Shown here piece by piece: positions 1 to 11,700 of a DNA stretch of 64,000 bases. Below the pieces are notes generated by a model. That model worked only from the letters and a program-made list of their open reading frames with translations. It was not told the origin of the DNA and ran no database searches. Source of the stretch: Terebella lapidaria (lineage: Eukaryota > Annelida > Polychaeta > Terebellida > Terebellidae); the NCBI GenBank assembly GCA_949152475.1, contig OX424561.1:2976001-3040000 (forward strand), read 5' to 3'. The position numbers and the translations under genes are program-made. Within the stretch, counting starts at the first letter, position 1, and every line of letters begins with the position of its first letter.

Positions 1-201
1 GATTGCGAACACATAGATTACAGTTCAGGATCACTGATTTCTGGTGAGTACTAGTCCTTGTGTTTTCAGCCAGTGTGCTACTTCTTGCTAGATCTATTGT
101 TGTAATCGTATATTTCCATCTCAACTTGTACACTGAGCACAAACTGCAAATAATGCAACAGTAAGGAAAATGTCATTCGTTTAATTAAATATATGTTGCA
201 G

Positions 202-981
202 TTCCAGCACGGGAACACGATGGATTTGGGCCTTGGCCACCTCTCCCAGGATGCAGGTCCGGCTCTGCAGCTGGACGTCAAGGAACTCCTGGAGACACGT
301 GAGCAGAATGCACGCGAGGAGCGAGCTCTCCGTTACCAAGCACGTGTAATGGCGCGTGCACAGCAGGTGACAAAGCGTGACGCCGAGCACGAGCAGCGCG
401 TTCTGCGGTCCTGTCTGAAGGACATACACGCCAGAACACCTTATCTGGAATCATTCTCTCAGTTCACCATAAGGAGCGGCAAGGTCAAAGCCAGGGATTT
501 CAGCTCGCATGTCCAATGTTGCCAAACCGATCACATGACCAGACCTGCACATGCGAACGTTCGTGATCTTCCACCACTTACACGTGGACAGCGTGATGTT
601 GCCATAGATATACGGGACCAGTTTCCACCAAGCAAATCATGCAAACATGTGACCCCGGCGCCAAAAAGCGTGAAAAGTACGACATCTACACGCCACCCAC
701 AGAGCGTGCAGAGCCGACCGAGCCAGCCGCGACTGCCGCCCATTAACTCAAGTAATGCTGACGGCACAAAGCCGACAGACGATCCCGACGATAAAGGCAA
801 AGATCTCAAACAGAGCACAAAAAACTACATCAGAAAATCGAGATACATCGGTAACTCCCTGAAACGGATATACAAAAAACGTAACAGCCAACGCCAGTCA
901 CATGAACTGACGTCACATTTGGCGGTCAAGACGAACGGAAAGGTGTACGGTGTCGCTCACAGTCACGTGTTGGCAAACTGA
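202..981 (+). CDS. terminal exon of an unrecognised gene
   Basis: I do not recognise this protein. The exon opens after a good acceptor (TATATGTTGCAG, ending at 201) and reads 259 codons in phase 0 to a stop at 979-981. An ATG at 193 lies inside the intron end and is not the likely start. Residues about 25-75 of the exon are rich in Glu, Arg, Ala and Gln and look like one helix or coiled coil (EERALRYQARVMARAQQVTK). The rest is polar, Ser/Pro/Lys-rich and probably disordered, with a basic patch near the C-terminus (YIRKSRYIGNSLKRIYKKR). No membrane segment or signal peptide is visible. Upstream exons lie outside the window or in its first 190 bases, where I see none with a matching frame. Confidence 0.6.
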   Translation, partial: FQHGNTMDLGLGHLSQDAGPALQLDVKELLETREQNAREERALRYQARVMARAQQVTKRDAEHEQRVLRSCLKDIHARTPYLESFSQFTIRSGKVKARDFSSHVQCCQTDHMTRPAHANVRDLPPLTRGQRDVAIDIRDQFPPSKSCKHVTPAPKSVKSTTSTRHPQSVQSRPSQPRLPPINSSNADGTKPTDDPDDKGKDLKQSTKNYIRKSRYIGNSLKRIYKKRNSQRQSHELTSHLAVKTNGKVYGVAHSHVLAN

Positions 982-1024
982 CTCGAGAACAACTCACATA
1001 CGGCTGCATAGCAATGATTATTAC

Positions 1025-1057
1025 CAGAAACCCATAAGAGAGTCTTATGGGTTTCTG
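1025..1057 (+). other. perfect 15-bp stem, 3-nt loop hairpin in a 3' UTR
   Basis: Bases 1025-1039 and 1043-1057 are exact reverse complements (CAGAAACCCATAAGA). The hairpin begins 44 bp after the stop codon of the upstream exon. One arm, AGAAACCCATAAGAG, occurs again at about 1780, so the hairpin may be an end of a degraded inverted-repeat element rather than an RNA signal. Confidence 0.6.
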
Positions 1058-1214
1058 TTATTACATATAGGTATACTGTTGTATTTCTGTTTATAAGAAA
1101 CACTTTTCTGAAGGCACGATATATGCGCATGCTGTCGTGATATGTAATATTATAATATTTTCCTATAACCAATGCTTCGTCCTGATATATATGTGCTAAT
1201 CTGTTTTCTTTGTA

Positions 1215-1220
1215 ATTAAA
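1215..1220 (+). terminator. poly(A) signal ATTAAA
   Basis: ATTAAA about 235 bp after the stop of the exon at 202-981. It is the common variant of AATAAA and the best candidate for the transcript end. Confidence 0.4.
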
Positions 1221-1873
1221 GCATTTCAGAAACCAAAACAATACGGCTGTTCACTTCAGTACATCCACTAGAAACACTCGCACTCGACATTGTACAGCCT
1301 TGAAACTGACATTGTCGATCTGAATAATGTGAAACATGAACCCATGGACTCGATTCCAATGGCTCCGAACCTGCCGATTGGATGCAATTCCGTCCTAGGC
1401 GAACTTTAATTGGCACAGTGTGAAAAAAAACGTTCTCTTGTCTGATTGTTACCACAAAAACAGTCTTCTTCCTGAAAAAATGACCTCTGCCACTAGATGT
1501 ACAGGTAGGCCTACTGCACGCATCATGTTACATGTATCTAGCTTATAACTCTGGCAAGCATATTCCAATCTCCCAAATACAGGAAATATGTATCAATCGA
1601 AAATACAGGTTCAGCCGTGGAGCAGGGTTATGTGGCTTAGATTACCCACTGATTCGCTAGCGTGTTTGTGTATTCACATTGAAGACTGTTTCAATGAATT
1701 TTCATTGATAGACTGAACCATTCAAAGTCAAAGCAATGATGAGCGCCTACATGTATGTAAAATACAACATTACAGCAGAAACCCATAAGAGAAGAAGTTT
1801 CTGATTACACCTGGTAGTTATTTCGCTCTATTTTCGCTTTTGTCTCTCAGCAACATTTTGCTCCGGGACTAAT
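1221..1873. other. intergenic stretch without a gene
   Basis: No coding signal on either strand. The only structure is a second copy of the AGAAACCCATAAGAG motif near 1780. The left edge of the satellite is sharp at 1874. Confidence 0.6.
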
Positions 1874-2341
1874 GGTATCACAGTAGTAATTGCGTCACAT
1901 CCGGGTTGAATGGTAAATAAACAAAATTTCGAAACATGCGTATTTTCGAACTGTGGTTATTTGTGTCAATAAAACAGAAAAAAATCCACGTTTTTGTATT
2001 TGTTTGGAAAACACACAAGACAACTACGTGATTCATGGGTGTTTTGATGTGAATAATGCTGGAAAAATTGTGAGTTTGACCAAAAATCGCATATGGTGTC
2101 TGTTCTACACATTTTTTTCTCACCGGCAAATTCTAGTGCGGTTCATCTTTCAGTCCATAGTTCGAAAACGAATCACACAACATATGTCTTAAACTTGATA
2201 GAAAATATCCCAGAGAGTACGGCTTTCCTATGATATATTACACTAATGGATCAGGAAATTTTAACATGCACTAAAACGATGATATTTGGACGATGATCTT
2301 GAAATTTCGTCTAAACAGAAATTATTTACTACTGTGACACC
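1874..2341. repeat. TIR-bearing 468-bp module inside each satellite unit (first copy shown)
   Basis: The module starts GGTATCACAGTAGTAA (1874-1889) and ends TTACTACTGTGACACC (2326-2341). The ends are reverse complements over 16 bp with one mismatch. In internal units the module is preceded by TTAA and followed by TTAA, as expected for a TTAA-targeting DNA transposon (the piggyBac and Kolobok superfamilies use this target). In the first copy the left flank is CTAAT, and the array begins exactly at the module's first base. No transposase is present, so it would be a MITE. It recurs at +827 steps through the array. Confidence 0.6.
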
Positions 2342-2700
2342 TTAATTAGCTCAGCTATTGTCTAATAATCGGGAAAATACCAGCCTTACAAACCTCCTGG
2401 ATGATATATCGGATTTATTTTTGTAAAATATGTTTAATTGCTCAGATAAAAATGCTCATTTGAATATAGGTTATGTGTTTGGATTTTTTTATATTGACCA
2501 TTTCAATACATGTGTCAGTTTTTGCGTGATTCTCGTCAAAATGTAGCGTCAGAATGTGATTTTGTAGTTAATCTTTCCCCTCTGCACCAAATTTTGTTGT
2601 ATACTAAGTGAAATGTGTCATGTTTTATTCATTTGCATTAACAGCTGGGCAAAATAATGAAAAAAATAAGTTCATTATCTACAAGTTAATTACTCATTAA
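2342..2700. repeat. 359-bp linker part of the satellite unit (first copy)
   Basis: The remainder of the unit runs from TTAATTAGCTCAGC to ACTCATTAA, between two copies of the inverted-end module. It is AT-rich. It includes a tRNA A-box-like stretch (TTAGCTCAGC) with no B box at a suitable distance, so no RNA gene is called. Confidence 0.55.
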
Positions 2701-5700
2701 GGTATCACAGTAGTAATTGCGTCACATCCGGGTTGAATGGTAAATAAACAAAATTTCGAAACATGCGTATTTTCGAACTGTGGTTATTTGTGTCAATAAA
2801 ACAGAAAAAAATCCACGTTTTTGTATTTGTTTGGAAAACACACAAGACAACTACGTGATTCATGGGTGTTTTGATGTGAATAATGCTGGAAAAATTGTGA
2901 GTTTGACCAAAAATCGCATATGGTGTCTGTTCTACACATTTTTTTCTCACCGGCAAATTCTAGTGCGGTTCATCTTTCAGTCCATAGTTCGAAAACGAAT
3001 CACACAACATATGTCTTAAACTTGATAGAAAATATCCCAGAGAGTACGGCTTTCCTATGATATATTACACTAATGGATCAGGAAATTTTAACATGCACTA
3101 AAACGATGATATTTGGACGATGATCTTGAAATTTCGTCTAAACAGAAATTATTTACTACTGTGACACCTTAATTAGCTCAGCTATTGTCTAATAATCGGG
3201 AAAATACCAGCCTTACAAACCTCCTGGATGATATATCGGATTTATTTTTGTAAAATATGTTTAATTGCTCAGATAAAAATGCTCATTTGAATATAGGTTA
3301 TGTGTTTGGATTTTTTTATATTGACCATTTCAATACATGTGTCAGTTTTTGCGTGATTCTCGTCAAAATGTAGCGTCAGAATGTGATTTTGTAGTTAATC
3401 TTTCCCCTCTGCACCAAATTTTGTTGTATACTAAGTGAAATGTGTCATGTTTTATTCATTTGCATTAACAGCTGGGCAAAATAATGAAAAAAATAAGTTC
3501 ATTATCTACAAGTTAATTACTCATTAAGGTATCACAGTAGTAATTGCGTCACATCCGGGTTGAATGGTAAATAAACAAAATTTCGAAACATGCGTATTTT
3601 CGAACTGTGGTTATTTGTGTCAATAAAACAGAAAAAAATCCACGTTTTTGTATTTGTTTGGAAAACACACAAGACAACTACGTGATTCATGGGTGTTTTG
3701 ATGTGAATAATGCTGGAAAAATTGTGAGTTTGACCAAAAATCGCATATGGTGTCTGTTCTACACATTTTTTTCTCACCGGCAAATTCTAGTGCGGTTCAT
3801 CTTTCAGTCCATAGTTCGAAAACGAATCACACAACATATGTCTTAAACTTGATAGAAAATATCCCAGAGAGTACGGCTTTCCTATGATATATTACACTAA
3901 TGGATCAGGAAATTTTAACATGCACTAAAACGATGATATTTGGACGATGATCTTGAAATTTCGTCTAAACAGAAATTATTTACTACTGTGACACCTTAAT
4001 TAGCTCAGCTATTGTCTAATAATCGGGAAAATACCAGCCTTACAAACCTCCTGGATGATATATCGGATTTATTTTTGTAAAATATGTTTAATTGCTCAGA
4101 TAAAAATGCTCATTTGAATATAGGTTATGTGTTTGGATTTTTTTATATTGACCATTTCAATACATGTGTCAGTTTTTGCGTGATTCTCGTCAAAATGTAG
4201 CGTCAGAATGTGATTTTGTAGTTAATCTTTCCCCTCTGCACCAAATTTTGTTGTATACTAAGTGAAATGTGTCATGTTTTATTCATTTGCATTAACAGCT
4301 GGGCAAAATAATGAAAAAAATAAGTTCATTATCTACAAGTTAATTACTCATTAAGGTATCACAGTAGTAATTGCGTCACATCCGGGTTGAATGGTAAATA
4401 AACAAAATTTCGAAACATGCGTATTTTCGAACTGTGGTTATTTGTGTCAATAAAACAGAAAAAAATCCACGTTTTTGTATTTGTTTGGAAAACACACAAG
4501 ACAACTACGTGATTCATGGGTGTTTTGATGTGAATAATGCTGGAAAAATTGTGAGTTTGACCAAAAATCGCATATGGTGTCTGTTCTACACATTTTTTTC
4601 TCACCGGCAAATTCTAGTGCGGTTCATCTTTCAGTCCATAGTTCGAAAACGAATCACACAACATATGTCTTAAACTTGATAGAAAATATCCCAGAGAGTA
4701 CGGCTTTCCTATGATATATTACACTAATGGATCAGGAAATTTTAACATGCACTAAAACGATGATATTTGGACGATGATCTTGAAATTTCGTCTAAACAGA
4801 AATTATTTACTACTGTGACACCTTAATTAGCTCAGCTATTGTCTAATAATCGGGAAAATACCAGCCTTACAAACCTCCTGGATGATATATCGGATTTATT
4901 TTTGTAAAATATGTTTAATTGCTCAGATAAAAATGCTCATTTGAATATAGGTTATGTGTTTGGATTTTTTTATATTGACCATTTCAATACATGTGTCAGT
5001 TTTTGCGTGATTCTCGTCAAAATGTAGCGTCAGAATGTGATTTTGTAGTTAATCTTTCCCCTCTGCACCAAATTTTGTTGTATACTAAGTGAAATGTGTC
5101 ATGTTTTATTCATTTGCATTAACAGCTGGGCAAAATAATGAAAAAAATAAGTTCATTATCTACAAGTTAATTACTCATTAAGGTATCACAGTAGTAATTG
5201 CGTCACATCCGGGTTGAATGGTAAATAAACAAAATTTCGAAACATGCGTATTTTCGAACTGTGGTTATTTGTGTCAATAAAACAGAAAAAAATCCACGTT
5301 TTTGTATTTGTTTGGAAAACACACAAGACAACTACGTGATTCATGGGTGTTTTGATGTGAATAATGCTGGAAAAATTGTGAGTTTGACCAAAAATCGCAT
5401 ATGGTGTCTGTTCTACACATTTTTTTCTCACCGGCAAATTCTAGTGCGGTTCATCTTTCAGTCCATAGTTCGAAAACGAATCACACAACATATGTCTTAA
5501 ACTTGATAGAAAATATCCCAGAGAGTACGGCTTTCCTATGATATATTACACTAATGGATCAGGAAATTTTAACATGCACTAAAACGATGATATTTGGACG
5601 ATGATCTTGAAATTTCGTCTAAACAGAAATTATTTACTACTGTGACACCTTAATTAGCTCAGCTATTGTCTAATAATCGGGAAAATACCAGCCTTACAAA

Positions 5701-8700
5701 CCTCCTGGATGATATATCGGATTTATTTTTGTAAAATATGTTTAATTGCTCAGATAAAAATGCTCATTTGAATATAGGTTATGTGTTTGGATTTTTTTAT
5801 ATTGACCATTTCAATACATGTGTCAGTTTTTGCGTGATTCTCGTCAAAATGTAGCGTCAGAATGTGATTTTGTAGTTAATCTTTCCCCTCTGCACCAAAT
5901 TTTGTTGTATACTAAGTGAAATGTGTCATGTTTTATTCATTTGCATTAACAGCTGGGCAAAATAATGAAAAAAATAAGTTCATTATCTACAAGTTAATTA
6001 CTCATTAAGGTATCACAGTAGTAATTGCGTCACATCCGGGTTGAATGGTAAATAAACAAAATTTCGAAACATGCGTATTTTCGAACTGTGGTTATTTGTG
6101 TCAATAAAACAGAAAAAAATCCACGTTTTTGTATTTGTTTGGAAAACACACAAGACAACTACGTGATTCATGGGTGTTTTGATGTGAATAATGCTGGAAA
6201 AATTGTGAGTTTGACCAAAAATCGCATATGGTGTCTGTTCTACACATTTTTTTCTCACCGGCAAATTCTAGTGCGGTTCATCTTTCAGTCCATAGTTCGA
6301 AAACGAATCACACAACATATGTCTTAAACTTGATAGAAAATATCCCAGAGAGTACGGCTTTCCTATGATATATTACACTAATGGATCAGGAAATTTTAAC
6401 ATGCACTAAAACGATGATATTTGGACGATGATCTTGAAATTTCGTCTAAACAGAAATTATTTACTACTGTGACACCTTAATTAGCTCAGCTATTGTCTAA
6501 TAATCGGGAAAATACCAGCCTTACAAACCTCCTGGATGATATATCGGATTTATTTTTGTAAAATATGTTTAATTGCTCAGATAAAAATGCTCATTTGAAT
6601 ATAGGTTATGTGTTTGGATTTTTTTATATTGACCATTTCAATACATGTGTCAGTTTTTGCGTGATTCTCGTCAAAATGTAGCGTCAGAATGTGATTTTGT
6701 AGTTAATCTTTCCCCTCTGCACCAAATTTTGTTGTATACTAAGTGAAATGTGTCATGTTTTATTCATTTGCATTAACAGCTGGGCAAAATAATGAAAAAA
6801 ATAAGTTCATTATCTACAAGTTAATTACTCATTAAGGTATCACAGTAGTAATTGCGTCACATCCGGGTTGAATGGTAAATAAACAAAATTTCGAAACATG
6901 CGTATTTTCGAACTGTGGTTATTTGTGTCAATAAAACAGAAAAAAATCCACGTTTTTGTATTTGTTTGGAAAACACACAAGACAACTACGTGATTCATGG
7001 GTGTTTTGATGTGAATAATGCTGGAAAAATTGTGAGTTTGACCAAAAATCGCATATGGTGTCTGTTCTACACATTTTTTTCTCACCGGCAAATTCTAGTG
7101 CGGTTCATCTTTCAGTCCATAGTTCGAAAACGAATCACACAACATATGTCTTAAACTTGATAGAAAATATCCCAGAGAGTACGGCTTTCCTATGATATAT
7201 TACACTAATGGATCAGGAAATTTTAACATGCACTAAAACGATGATATTTGGACGATGATCTTGAAATTTCGTCTAAACAGAAATTATTTACTACTGTGAC
7301 ACCTTAATTAGCTCAGCTATTGTCTAATAATCGGGAAAATACCAGCCTTACAAACCTCCTGGATGATATATCGGATTTATTTTTGTAAAATATGTTTAAT
7401 TGCTCAGATAAAAATGCTCATTTGAATATAGGTTATGTGTTTGGATTTTTTTATATTGACCATTTCAATACATGTGTCAGTTTTTGCGTGATTCTCGTCA
7501 AAATGTAGCGTCAGAATGTGATTTTGTAGTTAATCTTTCCCCTCTGCACCAAATTTTGTTGTATACTAAGTGAAATGTGTCATGTTTTATTCATTTGCAT
7601 TAACAGCTGGGCAAAATAATGAAAAAAATAAGTTCATTATCTACAAGTTAATTACTCATTAAGGTATCACAGTAGTAATTGCGTCACATCCGGGTTGAAT
7701 GGTAAATAAACAAAATTTCGAAACATGCGTATTTTCGAACTGTGGTTATTTGTGTCAATAAAACAGAAAAAAATCCACGTTTTTGTATTTGTTTGGAAAA
7801 CACACAAGACAACTACGTGATTCATGGGTGTTTTGATGTGAATAATGCTGGAAAAATTGTGAGTTTGACCAAAAATCGCATATGGTGTCTGTTCTACACA
7901 TTTTTTTCTCACCGGCAAATTCTAGTGCGGTTCATCTTTCAGTCCATAGTTCGAAAACGAATCACACAACATATGTCTTAAACTTGATAGAAAATATCCC
8001 AGAGAGTACGGCTTTCCTATGATATATTACACTAATGGATCAGGAAATTTTAACATGCACTAAAACGATGATATTTGGACGATGATCTTGAAATTTCGTC
8101 TAAACAGAAATTATTTACTACTGTGACACCTTAATTAGCTCAGCTATTGTCTAATAATCGGGAAAATACCAGCCTTACAAACCTCCTGGATGATATATCG
8201 GATTTATTTTTGTAAAATATGTTTAATTGCTCAGATAAAAATGCTCATTTGAATATAGGTTATGTGTTTGGATTTTTTTATATTGACCATTTCAATACAT
8301 GTGTCAGTTTTTGCGTGATTCTCGTCAAAATGTAGCGTCAGAATGTGATTTTGTAGTTAATCTTTCCCCTCTGCACCAAATTTTGTTGTATACTAAGTGA
8401 AATGTGTCATGTTTTATTCATTTGCATTAACAGCTGGGCAAAATAATGAAAAAAATAAGTTCATTATCTACAAGTTAATTACTCATTAAGGTATCACAGT
8501 AGTAATTGCGTCACATCCGGGTTGAATGGTAAATAAACAAAATTTCGAAACATGCGTATTTTCGAACTGTGGTTATTTGTGTCAATAAAACAGAAAAAAA
8601 TCCACGTTTTTGTATTTGTTTGGAAAACACACAAGACAACTACGTGATTCATGGGTGTTTTGATGTGAATAATGCTGGAAAAATTGTGAGTTTGACCAAA

Positions 8701-11700
8701 AATCGCATATGGTGTCTGTTCTACACATTTTTTTCTCACCGGCAAATTCTAGTGCGGTTCATCTTTCAGTCCATAGTTCGAAAACGAATCACACAACATA
8801 TGTCTTAAACTTGATAGAAAATATCCCAGAGAGTACGGCTTTCCTATGATATATTACACTAATGGATCAGGAAATTTTAACATGCACTAAAACGATGATA
8901 TTTGGACGATGATCTTGAAATTTCGTCTAAACAGAAATTATTTACTACTGTGACACCTTAATTAGCTCAGCTATTGTCTAATAATCGGGAAAATACCAGC
9001 CTTACAAACCTCCTGGATGATATATCGGATTTATTTTTGTAAAATATGTTTAATTGCTCAGATAAAAATGCTCATTTGAATATAGGTTATGTGTTTGGAT
9101 TTTTTTATATTGACCATTTCAATACATGTGTCAGTTTTTGCGTGATTCTCGTCAAAATGTAGCGTCAGAATGTGATTTTGTAGTTAATCTTTCCCCTCTG
9201 CACCAAATTTTGTTGTATACTAAGTGAAATGTGTCATGTTTTATTCATTTGCATTAACAGCTGGGCAAAATAATGAAAAAAATAAGTTCATTATCTACAA
9301 GTTAATTACTCATTAAGGTATCACAGTAGTAATTGCGTCACATCCGGGTTGAATGGTAAATAAACAAAATTTCGAAACATGCGTATTTTCGAACTGTGGT
9401 TATTTGTGTCAATAAAACAGAAAAAAATCCACGTTTTTGTATTTGTTTGGAAAACACACAAGACAACTACGTGATTCATGGGTGTTTTGATGTGAATAAT
9501 GCTGGAAAAATTGTGAGTTTGACCAAAAATCGCATATGGTGTCTGTTCTACACATTTTTTTCTCACCGGCAAATTCTAGTGCGGTTCATCTTTCAGTCCA
9601 TAGTTCGAAAACGAATCACACAACATATGTCTTAAACTTGATAGAAAATATCCCAGAGAGTACGGCTTTCCTATGATATATTACACTAATGGATCAGGAA
9701 ATTTTAACATGCACTAAAACGATGATATTTGGACGATGATCTTGAAATTTCGTCTAAACAGAAATTATTTACTACTGTGACACCTTAATTAGCTCAGCTA
9801 TTGTCTAATAATCGGGAAAATACCAGCCTTACAAACCTCCTGGATGATATATCGGATTTATTTTTGTAAAATATGTTTAATTGCTCAGATAAAAATGCTC
9901 ATTTGAATATAGGTTATGTGTTTGGATTTTTTTATATTGACCATTTCAATACATGTGTCAGTTTTTGCGTGATTCTCGTCAAAATGTAGCGTCAGAATGT
10001 GATTTTGTAGTTAATCTTTCCCCTCTGCACCAAATTTTGTTGTATACTAAGTGAAATGTGTCATGTTTTATTCATTTGCATTAACAGCTGGGCAAAATAA
10101 TGAAAAAAATAAGTTCATTATCTACAAGTTAATTACTCATTAAGGTATCACAGTAGTAATTGCGTCACATCCGGGTTGAATGGTAAATAAACAAAATTTC
10201 GAAACATGCGTATTTTCGAACTGTGGTTATTTGTGTCAATAAAACAGAAAAAAATCCACGTTTTTGTATTTGTTTGGAAAACACACAAGACAACTACGTG
10301 ATTCATGGGTGTTTTGATGTGAATAATGCTGGAAAAATTGTGAGTTTGACCAAAAATCGCATATGGTGTCTGTTCTACACATTTTTTTCTCACCGGCAAA
10401 TTCTAGTGCGGTTCATCTTTCAGTCCATAGTTCGAAAACGAATCACACAACATATGTCTTAAACTTGATAGAAAATATCCCAGAGAGTACGGCTTTCCTA
10501 TGATATATTACACTAATGGATCAGGAAATTTTAACATGCACTAAAACGATGATATTTGGACGATGATCTTGAAATTTCGTCTAAACAGAAATTATTTACT
10601 ACTGTGACACCTTAATTAGCTCAGCTATTGTCTAATAATCGGGAAAATACCAGCCTTACAAACCTCCTGGATGATATATCGGATTTATTTTTGTAAAATA
10701 TGTTTAATTGCTCAGATAAAAATGCTCATTTGAATATAGGTTATGTGTTTGGATTTTTTTATATTGACCATTTCAATACATGTGTCAGTTTTTGCGTGAT
10801 TCTCGTCAAAATGTAGCGTCAGAATGTGATTTTGTAGTTAATCTTTCCCCTCTGCACCAAATTTTGTTGTATACTAAGTGAAATGTGTCATGTTTTATTC
10901 ATTTGCATTAACAGCTGGGCAAAATAATGAAAAAAATAAGTTCATTATCTACAAGTTAATTACTCATTAAGGTATCACAGTAGTAATTGCGTCACATCCG
11001 GGTTGAATGGTAAATAAACAAAATTTCGAAACATGCGTATTTTCGAACTGTGGTTATTTGTGTCAATAAAACAGAAAAAAATCCACGTTTTTGTATTTGT
11101 TTGGAAAACACACAAGACAACTACGTGATTCATGGGTGTTTTGATGTGAATAATGCTGGAAAAATTGTGAGTTTGACCAAAAATCGCATATGGTGTCTGT
11201 TCTACACATTTTTTTCTCACCGGCAAATTCTAGTGCGGTTCATCTTTCAGTCCATAGTTCGAAAACGAATCACACAACATATGTCTTAAACTTGATAGAA
11301 AATATCCCAGAGAGTACGGCTTTCCTATGATATATTACACTAATGGATCAGGAAATTTTAACATGCACTAAAACGATGATATTTGGACGATGATCTTGAA
11401 ATTTCGTCTAAACAGAAATTATTTACTACTGTGACACCTTAATTAGCTCAGCTATTGTCTAATAATCGGGAAAATACCAGCCTTACAAACCTCCTGGATG
11501 ATATATCGGATTTATTTTTGTAAAATATGTTTAATTGCTCAGATAAAAATGCTCATTTGAATATAGGTTATGTGTTTGGATTTTTTTATATTGACCATTT
11601 CAATACATGTGTCAGTTTTTGCGTGATTCTCGTCAAAATGTAGCGTCAGAATGTGATTTTGTAGTTAATCTTTCCCCTCTGCACCAAATTTTGTTGTATA

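Noticed and set aside
1-49. Exon ending at position 43 (CTG then GTGAGT) as the upstream exon of the first gene
   Set aside because: The frame needed to join the exon at 202 contains stops in this fragment, so the donor cannot be linked to it.
2342-2375. tRNA gene or tRNA-derived SINE from TTAGCTCAGC
   Set aside because: Only an A-box-like motif is present. There is no B box at the right distance and no cloverleaf.
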